In this document: piece after piece, positions 55,550 to 64,000 of the stretch | Layout of the letters: every line of letters starts with the position of its first letter | How positions within the stretch are numbered: position 1 is the first letter of the stretch | Origin: Mesorhabditis belari | Lineage: Eukaryota > Nematoda > Chromadorea > Rhabditida > Rhabditidae | DNA length: 64,000 nt | NCBI GenBank assembly: GCA_958450365.1 | Contig: CAUEEP010000211.1 | Location: 496,001 to 560,000, forward strand | Direction of reading: 5' to 3' | Position numbers and translations under genes: made by a program | The notes under the pieces: model-generated | The model's database searches: none | What the model was told of the DNA's origin: nothing | Seen by the model: the letters and a program-made list of their open reading frames with translations, nothing else

Positions 55550-55616
55550 GGGTTCGAACCCTCGACCTTCCGATTAAGATAAAAGACACTTAACCAGTCA
55601 GCCACACGTGTTTCTT
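55550..55616 (-). tRNA. tRNA-like locus
   Basis: Minus strand has TGGCTGACTGGTTAAGTG, a loop near TTTTATCTTAA and GAGGGTTCGAACCCCAC. Short type II-like copy. Confidence 0.45.
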
Positions 55617-56024
55617 TGAAAATTTCAGAATTGTAGAGGTCGGCTTGAAAAAGAAGAGAGGATAATGAACAAATGAATGAAGAAAATTCTATGATATTCC
55701 CTTAATTTCCTCAATTTCATGAATGTTTAAAGAAAAAAAACAAAACAAATGGCATCATTTTAAAAACTGATAACGAGAAAGAGATTCAGAAAATTGGGGA
55801 ATTTGAAATTGGAAAAAAAATTGGAAAAGAAATAGTCTGGAAATTGGAAAGAAAAAAAATATTCTCGAAAAGTTGAGCTAGGAAAAGAGAAAAGAGAAAT
55901 CGCTGTGAATTTGACAAACAAAGCAAAAATTTTTGAAGGGGACAATTTGAGGGGGAAAAAAAGAAGCTGTCAATTTTTGTGGAGGGAATTCTGGGGGTGG
56001 ACAAGGGGTTTAAAAAGCTCTAAA

Positions 56025-56160
56025 AACGTTCTAAAACGTTCTAAAACGTTCTAAAACGTTCTAAAAACGTTCTAAAAACGTTCTAAAAACTTTCTAAAAA
56101 GCTCTAAAAAGCTCTAAAAAGCTCTAAAAAGCTCTAAAAACGTTCTAGAAGTCTAGAAGT
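56025..56160. repeat. ACGTTCTAAA array
   Basis: Short units of 10-12 bp, changing from ACGTTCTAAA to GCTCTAAAA. Confidence 0.87.
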
Positions 56161-56708
56161 TTTTCTAAAAAAAAAGAGCTCGATCGCAGTTTTCTGGGGG
56201 TGTACTTTGTGGGGGGAAATTTTGCAGAAACACCTCTTCTGGAATCTCTATTTTCTTGTAATTGCATGGAGAAAGATGTAGAATTCAGTGCACCAGAAGG
56301 ATGCGTTTACAAAAAGCATAAAATAAGTGTAGAAGGGGTGAAAATTTGCTTATTTTGAAGTGAACTGAGCTATCATAATCTGAGAATGGCTGTGTACTTT
56401 GTGCTCTGATAAACGCATACATTTCTAGCATATTGGATTTATTAAATGAATAAGGAATCAAATGATAATCTACCAAATGATAATCCGCGTACTTTGTGCT
56501 TTCATTTTCTAAACAAATCATTTCCAATGCACTAGAAATAGTTTTTCTTTCTTTTTTTTTCGCTTTTCTAGATCGTTTCTTTGATAAAGATGGAATTCAG
56601 TGCGCTAGAAAGGATGTATTTACCAATTTTTCAGCACAAAATACACCCAAAATTGTAAGGGTTTATAATTTTTTTTGAAAAGCTTTGATCTAAAGAAATG
56701 CTAAAATT

Positions 56709-56954
56709 ATTTGTTAGAATATGGGCCCAGAAAGGGAAGGGTCTGTGGTCGACCCCGTCCGATCTGCCAAGTTGAGCAACGTCGGCGCGGGTTAGTCGTG
56801 GGTTCGACTCCCATGGTGTTCCCCTCCGAGCGCCCCAGCCCGGCCATCGGAGTATCATCGGCTACGACAACTACACTTCTGCCTCAGTAAATGTGGAAGC
56901 GGGTTGTGATCTGCGCTAAGTGCGAAGACAGATCCAAATCATTTGTTAGAATAT
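56709..56954 (+). mobile_element. 5S rRNA / tRNA chimeric retroposon (SINE-like) with target duplication
   Basis: The insert 56723-56940 is flanked by the exact 14-bp direct repeat ATTTGTTAGAATAT (56709-56722 and 56941-56954). Its head contains CCCGTCCGATCTGCCAAGTT and GAGCAACGTCGG...GGTTAGT, matching the internal region of metazoan 5S rRNA. This joins GTGGGTTCGACTCCCAT, a T-arm/B-box as in tRNAs, then a body of about 110 bp with CATCGGCTACGACAAC and GTGATCTGCGCTAAGTGCG. There is no poly-A tail; it ends CCAAATC. Confidence 0.8.
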
Positions 56955-57064
56955 AAAGAATCGTTGCTAAAATTTTTGTTGTGAGAGAAGCTTTTAAAAC
57001 ATATCTTTCTGTATTTAAAAGTACGTTATCTTTTATTTATATATTAGGTTTATACATATTTATA

Positions 57065-57814
57065 TTGGGTTGTCCAGTTATGAATGCGCGTTTTTTTACT
57101 ATTTTGTAAATTTCTCAAGTTACCGAAATCAAGAAAAAGATATATATGAGTTTTATTCGAAAGCTGAAGATCTCCTCTACATTTTCATATAAAAGCTTTT
57201 GAATTTGTCCAGCTTTTGGGGCAAATTGACTGCACAGAAGAAGAGGTGGCCAAAAAAATGGAAGGGTGCCTTTGGATCAAGTTTTGGCTCCGCTCAAACT
57301 CATGAGTATAGGAGTGTTATCTATCATTCGAAAGCTGAAGATCTCCTCTACATTTTGATATAAAAAGCTTTTGAATTTGTCCAGCTTTTGGGGCAAATTG
57401 ATTGCACAGAAGAAGAGGTGGCCAAAAAAATGGAAGGGTGCCTTTGGATCAAGTTTTGGCTTCGCTCAAATTGAGTTAACCGTTTGATGTTTGACCAATA
57501 GATATATCAATACAAGCTTTTTTTAAAATATAACAATTTCAGAGCATCTTTACTTTTCTTTTCTTTTCTGGGCGGTTATTTTACATCATAAAACTTGAGG
57601 AATAGCTAAGCTGAAATGAATTTTTTCGAAAACGACCTCTCCCTTTGTGCAGTCGATTTCCCAAAAAGTTGAATGAATTCAAAAATTTTTTGATTCCAAA
57701 ATGTAGAGGAGATCTTCAGCTCTCGAATGATATATAACACTCATATAAATCTGTTCGATATCTTGAGAAATTTACAAAATAGTAAAAACGCGCATTCATA
57801 ACTGGACAACCCAA
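57065..57814. mobile_element. Mariner-type MITE, TTGGGTTGTCCAGTTATG family
   Basis: Ends TTGGGTTGTCCAGTTATGAA and TTCATAACTGGACAACCCAA. It contains two direct copies of about 130 bp (GAAAGCTGAAGATCTCCTCT...GGAAGGGTGCCTTTGGATCA). No intact frame. Confidence 0.85.
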
Positions 57815-57835
57815 TATATATATATAATTATAGGA

Positions 57836-58014
57836 AAAAAAAAAAAGGGGAAAAAAAAAAAGAGAAGGGAGAGGGGGGGGGGGGGGAGAGGAGGAAGATA
57901 GATAGAGGTGGGGTTTTTTTTTTAAAAAAATTAAGGCAAGGAGGGGGGGGACCAAGGGGGGGGGGGGGTTAACAGGGGGGGGGGGGGGGGGGTTGGGGGG
58001 GGGGGGAGAAAAGG

Positions 58015-58053
<39 letters not shown>
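57836..58053. repeat. Poly-G tract
   Basis: Starts with A/G mixtures and passes into G runs, the last about 40 bases (58013-58053). Apparent proline-rich minus-strand frames come from it. The exact length may be a sequencing or assembly estimate. Confidence 0.85.
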
Positions 58054-58055
<2 letters not shown>

Positions 58056-58279
58056 AATATATTAGTGGTCCACAAAAGTTTCTTTCGTATGAAAATCTTG
58101 CAAAATAACGATATTCCCAAAAAGTGTAGGGTATTTTGCCTACCCATAATACTCTACTTTTCAAGATTATAAGATTTATCCGGATAGATTGCAGAAAAAT
58201 TAAAGTATAAAACAAAAACAATAAGTTACGTAACAAATGGCTCCACAAAAGTAATGTCCCATTTGCAAAGAATTAACAA

Positions 58280-59263
58280 TTTTTTCAATCAGGAGAACGG
58301 CCAAATCCGACCGTGAAACCGGACATTCATGGGAAAAAGATCATGCTCTCAGTATGGTGGAATAACAAGATCTTTGTGTATTTCGAGTTTCTACAAACCG
58401 GCCAAACAGTCACATCAGACCTCTACAAACATCAACTTGATCGGGTCAATGAAGCTCTCATTCGTTACGGAGTAGACACATCAAAGATAAAGTTCATCCA
58501 TAACAACGCTAGACCTCACGTTGCAAAGATGACTCAGCAAAAACTGGAGAATCTAGGATGGGAGGTTTTACCACATCCGCCGTATGCTCCCGATTCAGAT
58601 TGCCATTGATTCCAGTCGATTCAAAACTTCTTGGCCAATGAGAAATTCAAAAACCGTGAAGATATCCAAAATCATGCACTCTCTACAAAACAGCTTTGAA
58701 TGGTCGGAAAAAGAACAAGTGGAAGGGTTGGGCAATCCTTGTGGATCCGGCGGGAATTGCCATCACATTAACATCAGTGCCTGGGGGAGCGATAGCTTTC
58801 ACTTTCTCTTCTTTGTTCCATGCACAGAATCAAGAAGGCTACCTTTTTGGATCAGCATTCGCGGATCAGGATAGGGGAAAATAAGAAGGGGAAATGACTT
58901 ACTAGTTCCCTTGTAAGCATAAAATTTACGCGCAAATGGACTGGACAAAAATGGTTTTACCACATCCGCCGTATGCTCCCGATTTGGCTTCCTCAGATTA
59001 CCATTGATTCCGGTCGATTCAAAACTTTTTGGCCAATGAGAAATTCAAAAACCGGTGAAGATGTCGAAAATTGGGTCGCCAAATTTTTCGAGTCACAGCC
59101 GGCTGAGTTTTTCAAGAGCGGCATCAATTCTTTGCGCAAAAGATGGCAAGAAGCAATCAATAATAATGGTGAATATATTTTGGATTAAACTTTGTTGTTT
59201 CTGTTTTTAAGATAAATTTTGTCAACGACTAAAACGCTCGTTTATATCCGAACAACCCAATAG
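58280..59263 (+). mobile_element. Mariner element with broken, partly duplicated transposase
   Basis: 58313-58605 encodes a transposase mid-section (GKKIMLSVWWNNKIFVYFEF, then FIHNNARPHVAKM, then LPHPPYAPD). The C-terminal section appears twice, at about 58590-58700 and 58950-59188 (KSGINSLRKRWQEAINNNGE). In the HDNARPH motif of active mariners the catalytic D is N here. The end is TCCGAACAACCCAA. The left terminus is missing. Inactive. Confidence 0.85.
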
Positions 59264-59284
59264 AATCGTTTCCTTTTTAAATTA

Positions 59285-59680
59285 TTGGATTGATGGAAAA
59301 GTCCTTTCCGATTTTTTGGGAGAGTACCTTAAATTTGTCGAATTTTGACGTTTTATAGCTCATTTTATAGCTCATCCTAAAGCTGAATTCAAGACGGATC
59401 GATTGGTAAAAACCGTTTGCGAGATATCTCTTTTCTAAAAGATTTTACAGCTATTTTAGTAAAGGGCTGTTTTAGAAGGGTGAAAAAATGGCTGTTTTAG
59501 AGTTTCGTTAGTTTTCCGTGCAGAAACCTAGGCTAAAAACATGTGTTTCGTGATCAGCGTCAAAAATAAAACAAAATGAGCTATAAAACGTCAAAATTCG
59601 ACAAATTTAAGGTACTCTCTCAAAAAATCGGAAAGGAGAATCGAACCAAAGCACTGAACTGAACAATCCATCAACCCAAT
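59285..59680. mobile_element. Mariner-type MITE
   Basis: Ends TTGGATTGATGGAAAAGTCC and CAATCCATCAACCCAA. Inverted arms include TCGAATTTTGACGTTTTATA and its inverse. Non-coding. Confidence 0.8.
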
Positions 59681-59689
59681 ATATCAAAA

Positions 59690-60360
59690 TCAACTTTATT
59701 CCCTAAAGAATTTGATGTTTCAAATGGAAAATTGTTGAAAAAAAAAAGATGAATAAAATAAAGTTGATTTTAAAGAAAATTCTCCCGGAAATCAAGTGAT
59801 TCAGAAGAAAAAAAAAAGGGGGAAAATTTGAGACTGATTTGGAGGGGAGGGGAAGGGAAGAATCGCGTTGAGCTTATCAATTTTGAATGGAAACAGAAAA
59901 AAGAAACAGACTGGAGAAATTAAAGAAAGAAAAAAGAGGGATAAATGGTCAAGATGAAGTCTCAAAAAATTTGGTTGATGAATAAGATTCGGAAAATGAA
60001 TAAGATTCGGTTTTTCGATTGAAAAATTTACATCCACGCCTCTATGACCAATTTTTGCTGGCTAAACCAAAGCCAAACTAATTCTAAGGCAAGGTTCAGG
60101 GCTTTGGCATTGTCTGATAAAATGAAAATCAAACTGAAGTCTCGATTTTAGCTCGATCAGCTAAAAATCTAGGCAAAACAAGAGACAAGACTTTGAGAAC
60201 AGCTAGAAAAGCTTTTCGAACAGTTACAAATAACATGGTACTTATTTTTAGGCCTTGTTTCACTATCAGAGTGGACATAGAAATCTTATAGCTCGAGTGA
60301 ACATAAGAAACTTTAGTTCAAGAGCTGATCGCTTGAGCACAACCTCTTCACACTCTACTT
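59690..60360. other. No gene recognised
   Basis: AT-rich, with purine and pyrimidine runs at 59740-59960. No exon-like segment with good splice signals on either strand was convincing. Confidence 0.4.
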
Positions 60361-60622
60361 GCCGTAAATACTGTAATAGTACCGCACCCCCATAATGACG
60401 GTGCGGAGTGGTGCGTAGTCTAGCTTTTGAACGAGTTTTTCTTGACACTGGTTTATGCTACAATGCGCGATTAGGTATCAAAAAATAGCTGAAATTCAGG
60501 GCTATTTTTTGACACCAAAGACACATTTTTTGAAAGTACGGGTGCAAAAAATGAAATACTAAAAAACTTTTGCGACTACGCAACTGTACGAGGCGGGTGG
60601 GGTACTATTACAGTATTTACGC
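60361..60622. mobile_element. MITE, TACCGTAAATACTG family
   Basis: Ends CCGTAAATACTGTAATAG and CTATTACAGTATTTACG, internal TGAAATTCAGGGCTATTTTT palindrome arm. Non-coding. Confidence 0.85.
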
Positions 60623-60802
60623 TGGGTCATTCACTCCAAATTGAGCTAACCCAGTTGCTCAAAAAACTTGATGATTCGCTTATCAATATAACTTACATAA
60701 AAGTTTACAAAATTTTCGATTATTTTGTTTATGAAACACTTTCTAATGGTTGTTTTGAGGTAAATGTGAAAAGATGTTTAGTCGAGAAATTGGATGAGAG
60801 AG

Positions 60803-60833
<31 letters not shown>

Positions 60834-61169
60834 GAGGGAGAAAGAGAAAGAGAGAAAGAGAGAAAGAGGAAAAAGAAAAATAAAAATCAAAATCAAAAGA
60901 AATCTAGATAAAATCTCGTCCTCATTTCCTTCCACTTTAGGGTTAAAAGGGAGAAATAAAGAAAAAAGAAAAATTGCCGAGAAAATCTGTGATCTGATTG
61001 AAGATTGAAAGAAAAGAACGATGAAAATCGAAGAATTATTTATTGCATTTGTTCTAGAGGTTTTTATTTCTATCAAAATTCGATCGTTTACTTTATCAAA
61101 GAGATAAATGCACTCTCTGACACATTGAATTCTTTTTCTCATTGAATTTCTCAAAGAAACACCTTGATT

Positions 61170-61560
61170 CTATGAGTAGAATGTAGAATTTAGTGCGCCA
61201 GGAAGTTTGTGTTAACAAGAACGCAAAGTTCTTAGGCCTCTTTGTACTCTGCTAGACTTAGCTCTACTCTGCTAGACTTAGACCGTACTTTGTGGCCCGA
61301 AACTCATGCTCATTGGCACACTGAGTTTAACTCTTTTCTCTAGGAAGAATGTAGAGGGAAATAGAGAATTCAGTGTGCTAGAAAGCGTATGTTAACAAGA
61401 GCACAAAGTACACTGTGCTAGACACTTTATCCTCTGATAAATGCACGCTATCTTGCATTTCTTGAGTGATTCTGTTACTGAAAAACGAGAACAACTAGTG
61501 AGTCCAATGTGCCAGATAGCGTGAGTTTATGAGACCACAAAGTACGAGGTGAATAGAGTG
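61170..61560. repeat. Cluster of the dispersed GTGCRCYAGAA / CACAAAGTACAC motif
   Basis: Four copies or half-copies (61188, 61366, 61425, 61500), including GAATTCAGTGTGCTAGAAAG and CAAGAGCACAAAGTACAC. Other copies lie throughout the window. Confidence 0.7.
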
Positions 61561-61714
61561 CTTTAGTTGATCAATCAGCCCACTTTCTTAGACTGTATAC
61601 CTTTAAAGAATACATTTATTCACACAAATAATCATAAACAATACAAAAGCACAACCCCAAAGCCCTAAAGAAGTGCTTTTCGGAAGTTTTCCAAAAAAAA
61701 AGCAAAAAAATTGG

Positions 61715-61805
61715 CGCCAAGCGGCGCTGAAACCGCGACCGAAAGTGGCGTAGGTTTCAGAGTCTAGCACACTATCCCCCAGGCTGTGGCTGCTTTTACC
61801 ATCTC
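61715..61805 (-). tRNA. tRNA-like locus
   Basis: Minus strand has GGGGGATAGTGTGCTAGACT, GTCGCGGTTTCAGCGCC (T-arm-like) and a T7 run after GGCGCCAA. Degenerate. Confidence 0.35.
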
Positions 61806-61964
61806 TCAGCAGTGGCACCCTCTTTATAAGTGAGGTCACAAAAATTGCCGAAACTTTGGACGAACTTTTCTCGAAAACCAGAGCTTATGGGGAAAAATAC
61901 TTGTTTCTTAGAATTCTACAGGGGCATTTTGTAGTACCGTTTGTGGTACCGTTTTATTTTGTAG

Positions 61965-62232
61965 TACCGTAAATACTGTAATAGTACCCCACCGCCCTCG
62001 TACAGTCGCGTAGTCGCAAAAGTTTTTTCGTATTTCATTTTTTTCAAAGCGCCCGTACTTTCAAAAAATGCATCTTTGGTATCAAAAAATAGCCCTGAAT
62101 TTCAGCTATTTTTTGATAAATAAACGCGCATTGTAGCATAAACCAGTGTCAAGAAAAACTCGTTCAAAGCTAGACTACGCAACACTCCGCACCGTCATTA
62201 TTGGGGGTGCGGTACTATTACAGTATTTACGC
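61965..62232. mobile_element. MITE, TACCGTAAATACTG family
   Basis: Ends TACCGTAAATACTGTAATAG and TATTACAGTATTTACG. A short duplication of GTAGTACCGT lies just before it at 61931-61950. Confidence 0.85.
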
Positions 62233-62717
62233 CAGGTCCGGTTTCCAAAAGTTGAAAGTTGTAAGTTGAAACAGTTCTCTAGCAAAATACTGGGCTTTTA
62301 GCCTATCTTATGGCGGCGTTTAATCAAAGAACAAATCAAAACCTATTTATTTGTTCAAAAAGCTTTCTGAACGTGTGAAGAGAAAATTATTGAGGAGAAA
62401 AAAATCATAAATCAATAAGGAAACGAAAGGAGAAAAGGGGAAAAATGGAAAGAGAAAGGCTGTGATTCAGAAAAGAAACAAACGAATTCCATACAACAAA
62501 TCGAATATTTTGATGGGAAAATATGAAAAAGAAGGTGAGGGAAATTGTTTTCATCAAATATTGCTTAAAAATGAAGATACAGGGTGCGCCAAAAGTTCCC
62601 GTACTTGTATTTTCTGCATTTTTGGTAATTTTAGATAAAAGATACGATTTTAAAAGTAAGAAATTCAGGTTAGAACTTGGTTTTCCCATACAAATTTCCA
62701 TTAAAGGAAATAACTGT

Positions 62718-63094
62718 AACAGTGCCCTGTAACTGTGCCCTGTAACTGTGCCCTGTAACTGTGCCCTGTAACTGCCCTGTAACTGTGCCCTGTAACAGTG
62801 CCCTGTAACTGCCCTGTAACTGTGCCCTGTAACTGTGCCCTGTAACTGCCCTGTAACTGTGCCCTGTAACTGCCCTGTAACTGTGCCCTGTAACTGCCCT
62901 GTAACTGTGCCCTGTAACTGCCCTGTAACTGTGCCCTGTAACTGCCCTGTAACTGCCCTGTAACTGTGCCCTGTAACAGTGCCCTGTAACAGTGCCCTGT
63001 AACTGTGCCCTGTAACTGTGCCCTGTAACTGTGCCCTGTAACTGTGCCCTGTAACTGTGCCCTGTAACTGTGCCCTGTAACTGTGCCCTGTAAC
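62718..63094. repeat. 10/13-bp minisatellite
   Basis: CTGTAACTGTGCC and CTGTAACTGCC units mixed, about 30 copies, ending exactly where the LTR begins. Two overlapping minus-strand open frames (140-149 codons) are repeat translation. Confidence 0.94.
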
Positions 63095-63518
63095 TGTTGA
63101 TCGAACTCTCGATCCTCACACACGTCAGTTAAAGGTTTTAAATTCTATAACGTGCCCTTGGGAACGTACGTAACCGTTGACTAAGTAACTTTTGCACAAG
63201 TAAAAGGCTATAAAAGGTTTCATATCTTATTCCGTGTGGTCTTTTTCTTTCATTTGAGTCTTCTCGATTCATTTTTGCTCTTGATCAAGTGATTTTTCTT
63301 TCGCATTCACTTTGCAAGTGATTCGTGTTCTCATTTATTAAGTGATTGTTTTCATTCATTTCTCAGTGAGTGTTTTATTTCTTGATTGTTGTACGTGGTG
63401 TTGTTAACGTGGAACGTAGTATTTTGCGTGGTGATTCAGGTGTTAAATAAAGTCTTGTTTCTTTAAGGAAGCAGACATAATCCACATTGAGACTCCACAG
63501 AAAGTAAAGCACGTTACA
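63095..63518 (+). mobile_element. Left LTR of an LTR retrotransposon
   Basis: Starts TGTTGATCGAAC and ends GTTACA (TG...CA). It contains a TATA-like GGCTATAAAAGG at about 63206 and AATAAA at about 63449. It abuts the minisatellite at 62718-63094, so the element may have inserted into that array. No partner LTR is in the window. Confidence 0.65.
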
Positions 63519-63628
63519 CTATAACCTCATTTAGTTCATATACGCAGGCCGGGAAACATACGTGTTGAGCCCATTCTACATTGAACCACGTGAACTAAAT
63601 TGAGGTGTTCGTGCAAGTGGTAGTCAAA

Positions 63629-64000
63629 ATGGTGGTACGTGTAACGACAGCCAAAATGGCTATTACCAAAGCGGTAAACAAGTTGAAAAATTATGAAGGT
63701 GAAATGAGGCAAGTGTTTGAAAAATTGGAAGAGCGTGAAGACCTCGTTGAATTGCAGAAAGCAATTGACTTGGCACTAGAAACAGTTCAAGCTTGTGAGA
63801 GAATCACAAGAATCGTTGAGAGCAAGATATATGAGGTGGAAGGGATCCTGAAGCCTGAAGAAGAAGCTGATTGGGATACTTATACGTTGGCTAAGGAGGA
63901 TGAGATGGAGCCATTAAAAGATTTGTTACAAAAAATCAAATCTAGACGTCACAATGCGGAAGCTGCATGCAGAAGAGAGCAGAAGTTCTCGCAAAAGCAA
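63629..64000 (+). CDS. Gag-like N-terminus of an LTR retrotransposon (runs off the right edge)
   Basis: An open frame from the ATG at 63629 to the window end, 124 codons without a stop, beginning MVVRVTTAKMAITKAVNKLK. The content is charged and helical (EEREDLVELQKAIDLALETV), as in the N-terminal region of Bel/Pao-type gag proteins of nematode retrotransposons. It lies about 110 bp after the LTR, where a leader is expected. Family is inferred; the polymerase region is outside the window. Confidence 0.6.
   Translation, partial: MVVRVTTAKMAITKAVNKLKNYEGEMRQVFEKLEEREDLVELQKAIDLALETVQACERITRIVESKIYEVEGILKPEEEADWDTYTLAKEDEMEPLKDLLQKIKSRRHNAEAACRREQKFSQKQ

Noticed and set aside
57716..58248. Proline-rich open frames of 105-143 codons
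   Set aside because: Produced by the poly-G tract; the ends are transposon sequence.
62670..63123. Minus-strand frames of 140-149 codons (YRAQLQGTVTGH)
   Set aside because: Translation of the CTGTAACTGTGCC array.

Overview
This window is nuclear DNA of a nematode. The evidence is a single very large gene broken into small phase-compatible exons with nematode introns (about 38 bp to more than 3 kb, ends GT...TTTCAG), short arrays of the nematode telomere unit TTAGGC, many mariner/Tc1-type elements, and a protein whose N-terminus closely resembles Caenorhabditis ITR-1 as I remember it. The sequence is AT-rich and exceptionally dense in minisatellites, palindromic MITEs and tRNA-like loci. I cannot name the species.

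The main feature is the inositol 1,4,5-trisphosphate receptor gene (itr-1 / ITPR). It lies on the minus strand, starts near 42836 and runs off the left edge at position 1. I placed 79 coding exons by reading the minus strand, matching each to the remembered IP3-receptor sequence, and requiring splice sites and phases to agree. They give about 2570 codons in order: N-terminal suppressor beta-trefoil, MIR/IP3-binding core, armadillo (RIH) solenoids, RIH-associated domain, and membrane segments S1 to S4 with the S4-S5 linker. The pore and C-terminal tail, probably about 300 residues, lie outside the window. Nearly all long reading frames in the region are minisatellite or transposon frames, so the real gene is visible only exon by exon.

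Right of the gene (43-64 kb) is mostly repeats: nested mariner derivatives (47.3-48.4, 53.3-53.9, 57.1-59.7 kb), hairpin elements (49.1-50.3 and 51.9-52.4 kb), a 5S-rRNA/tRNA chimeric retroposon with a 14-bp target duplication (56.7-57.0 kb), a poly-G tract (57.8-58.05 kb), and the left LTR plus gag-like start of an LTR retrotransposon at the right edge (63.1-64.0 kb). Three candidate exons upstream of itr-1 (48.9, 47.0 and 44.0 kb) form a phase-consistent chain that I cannot identify. It would enter the first itr-1 exons in a different frame.

The most interesting unexplained signals are: (1) the 5S/tRNA chimera; (2) several MITEs or mariners flanked by 70-120 bp direct duplications of host sequence, twice including a splice acceptor and part of an exon; (3) a dispersed motif of about 50 bp, seen at least fifteen times, joining a GTGCRCYAGAAAGG block to a GTTTAC...CACAAAGTACAC block; (4) a foldback-like element whose terminal repeats are tandem arrays; and (5) over a dozen tRNA-like loci.
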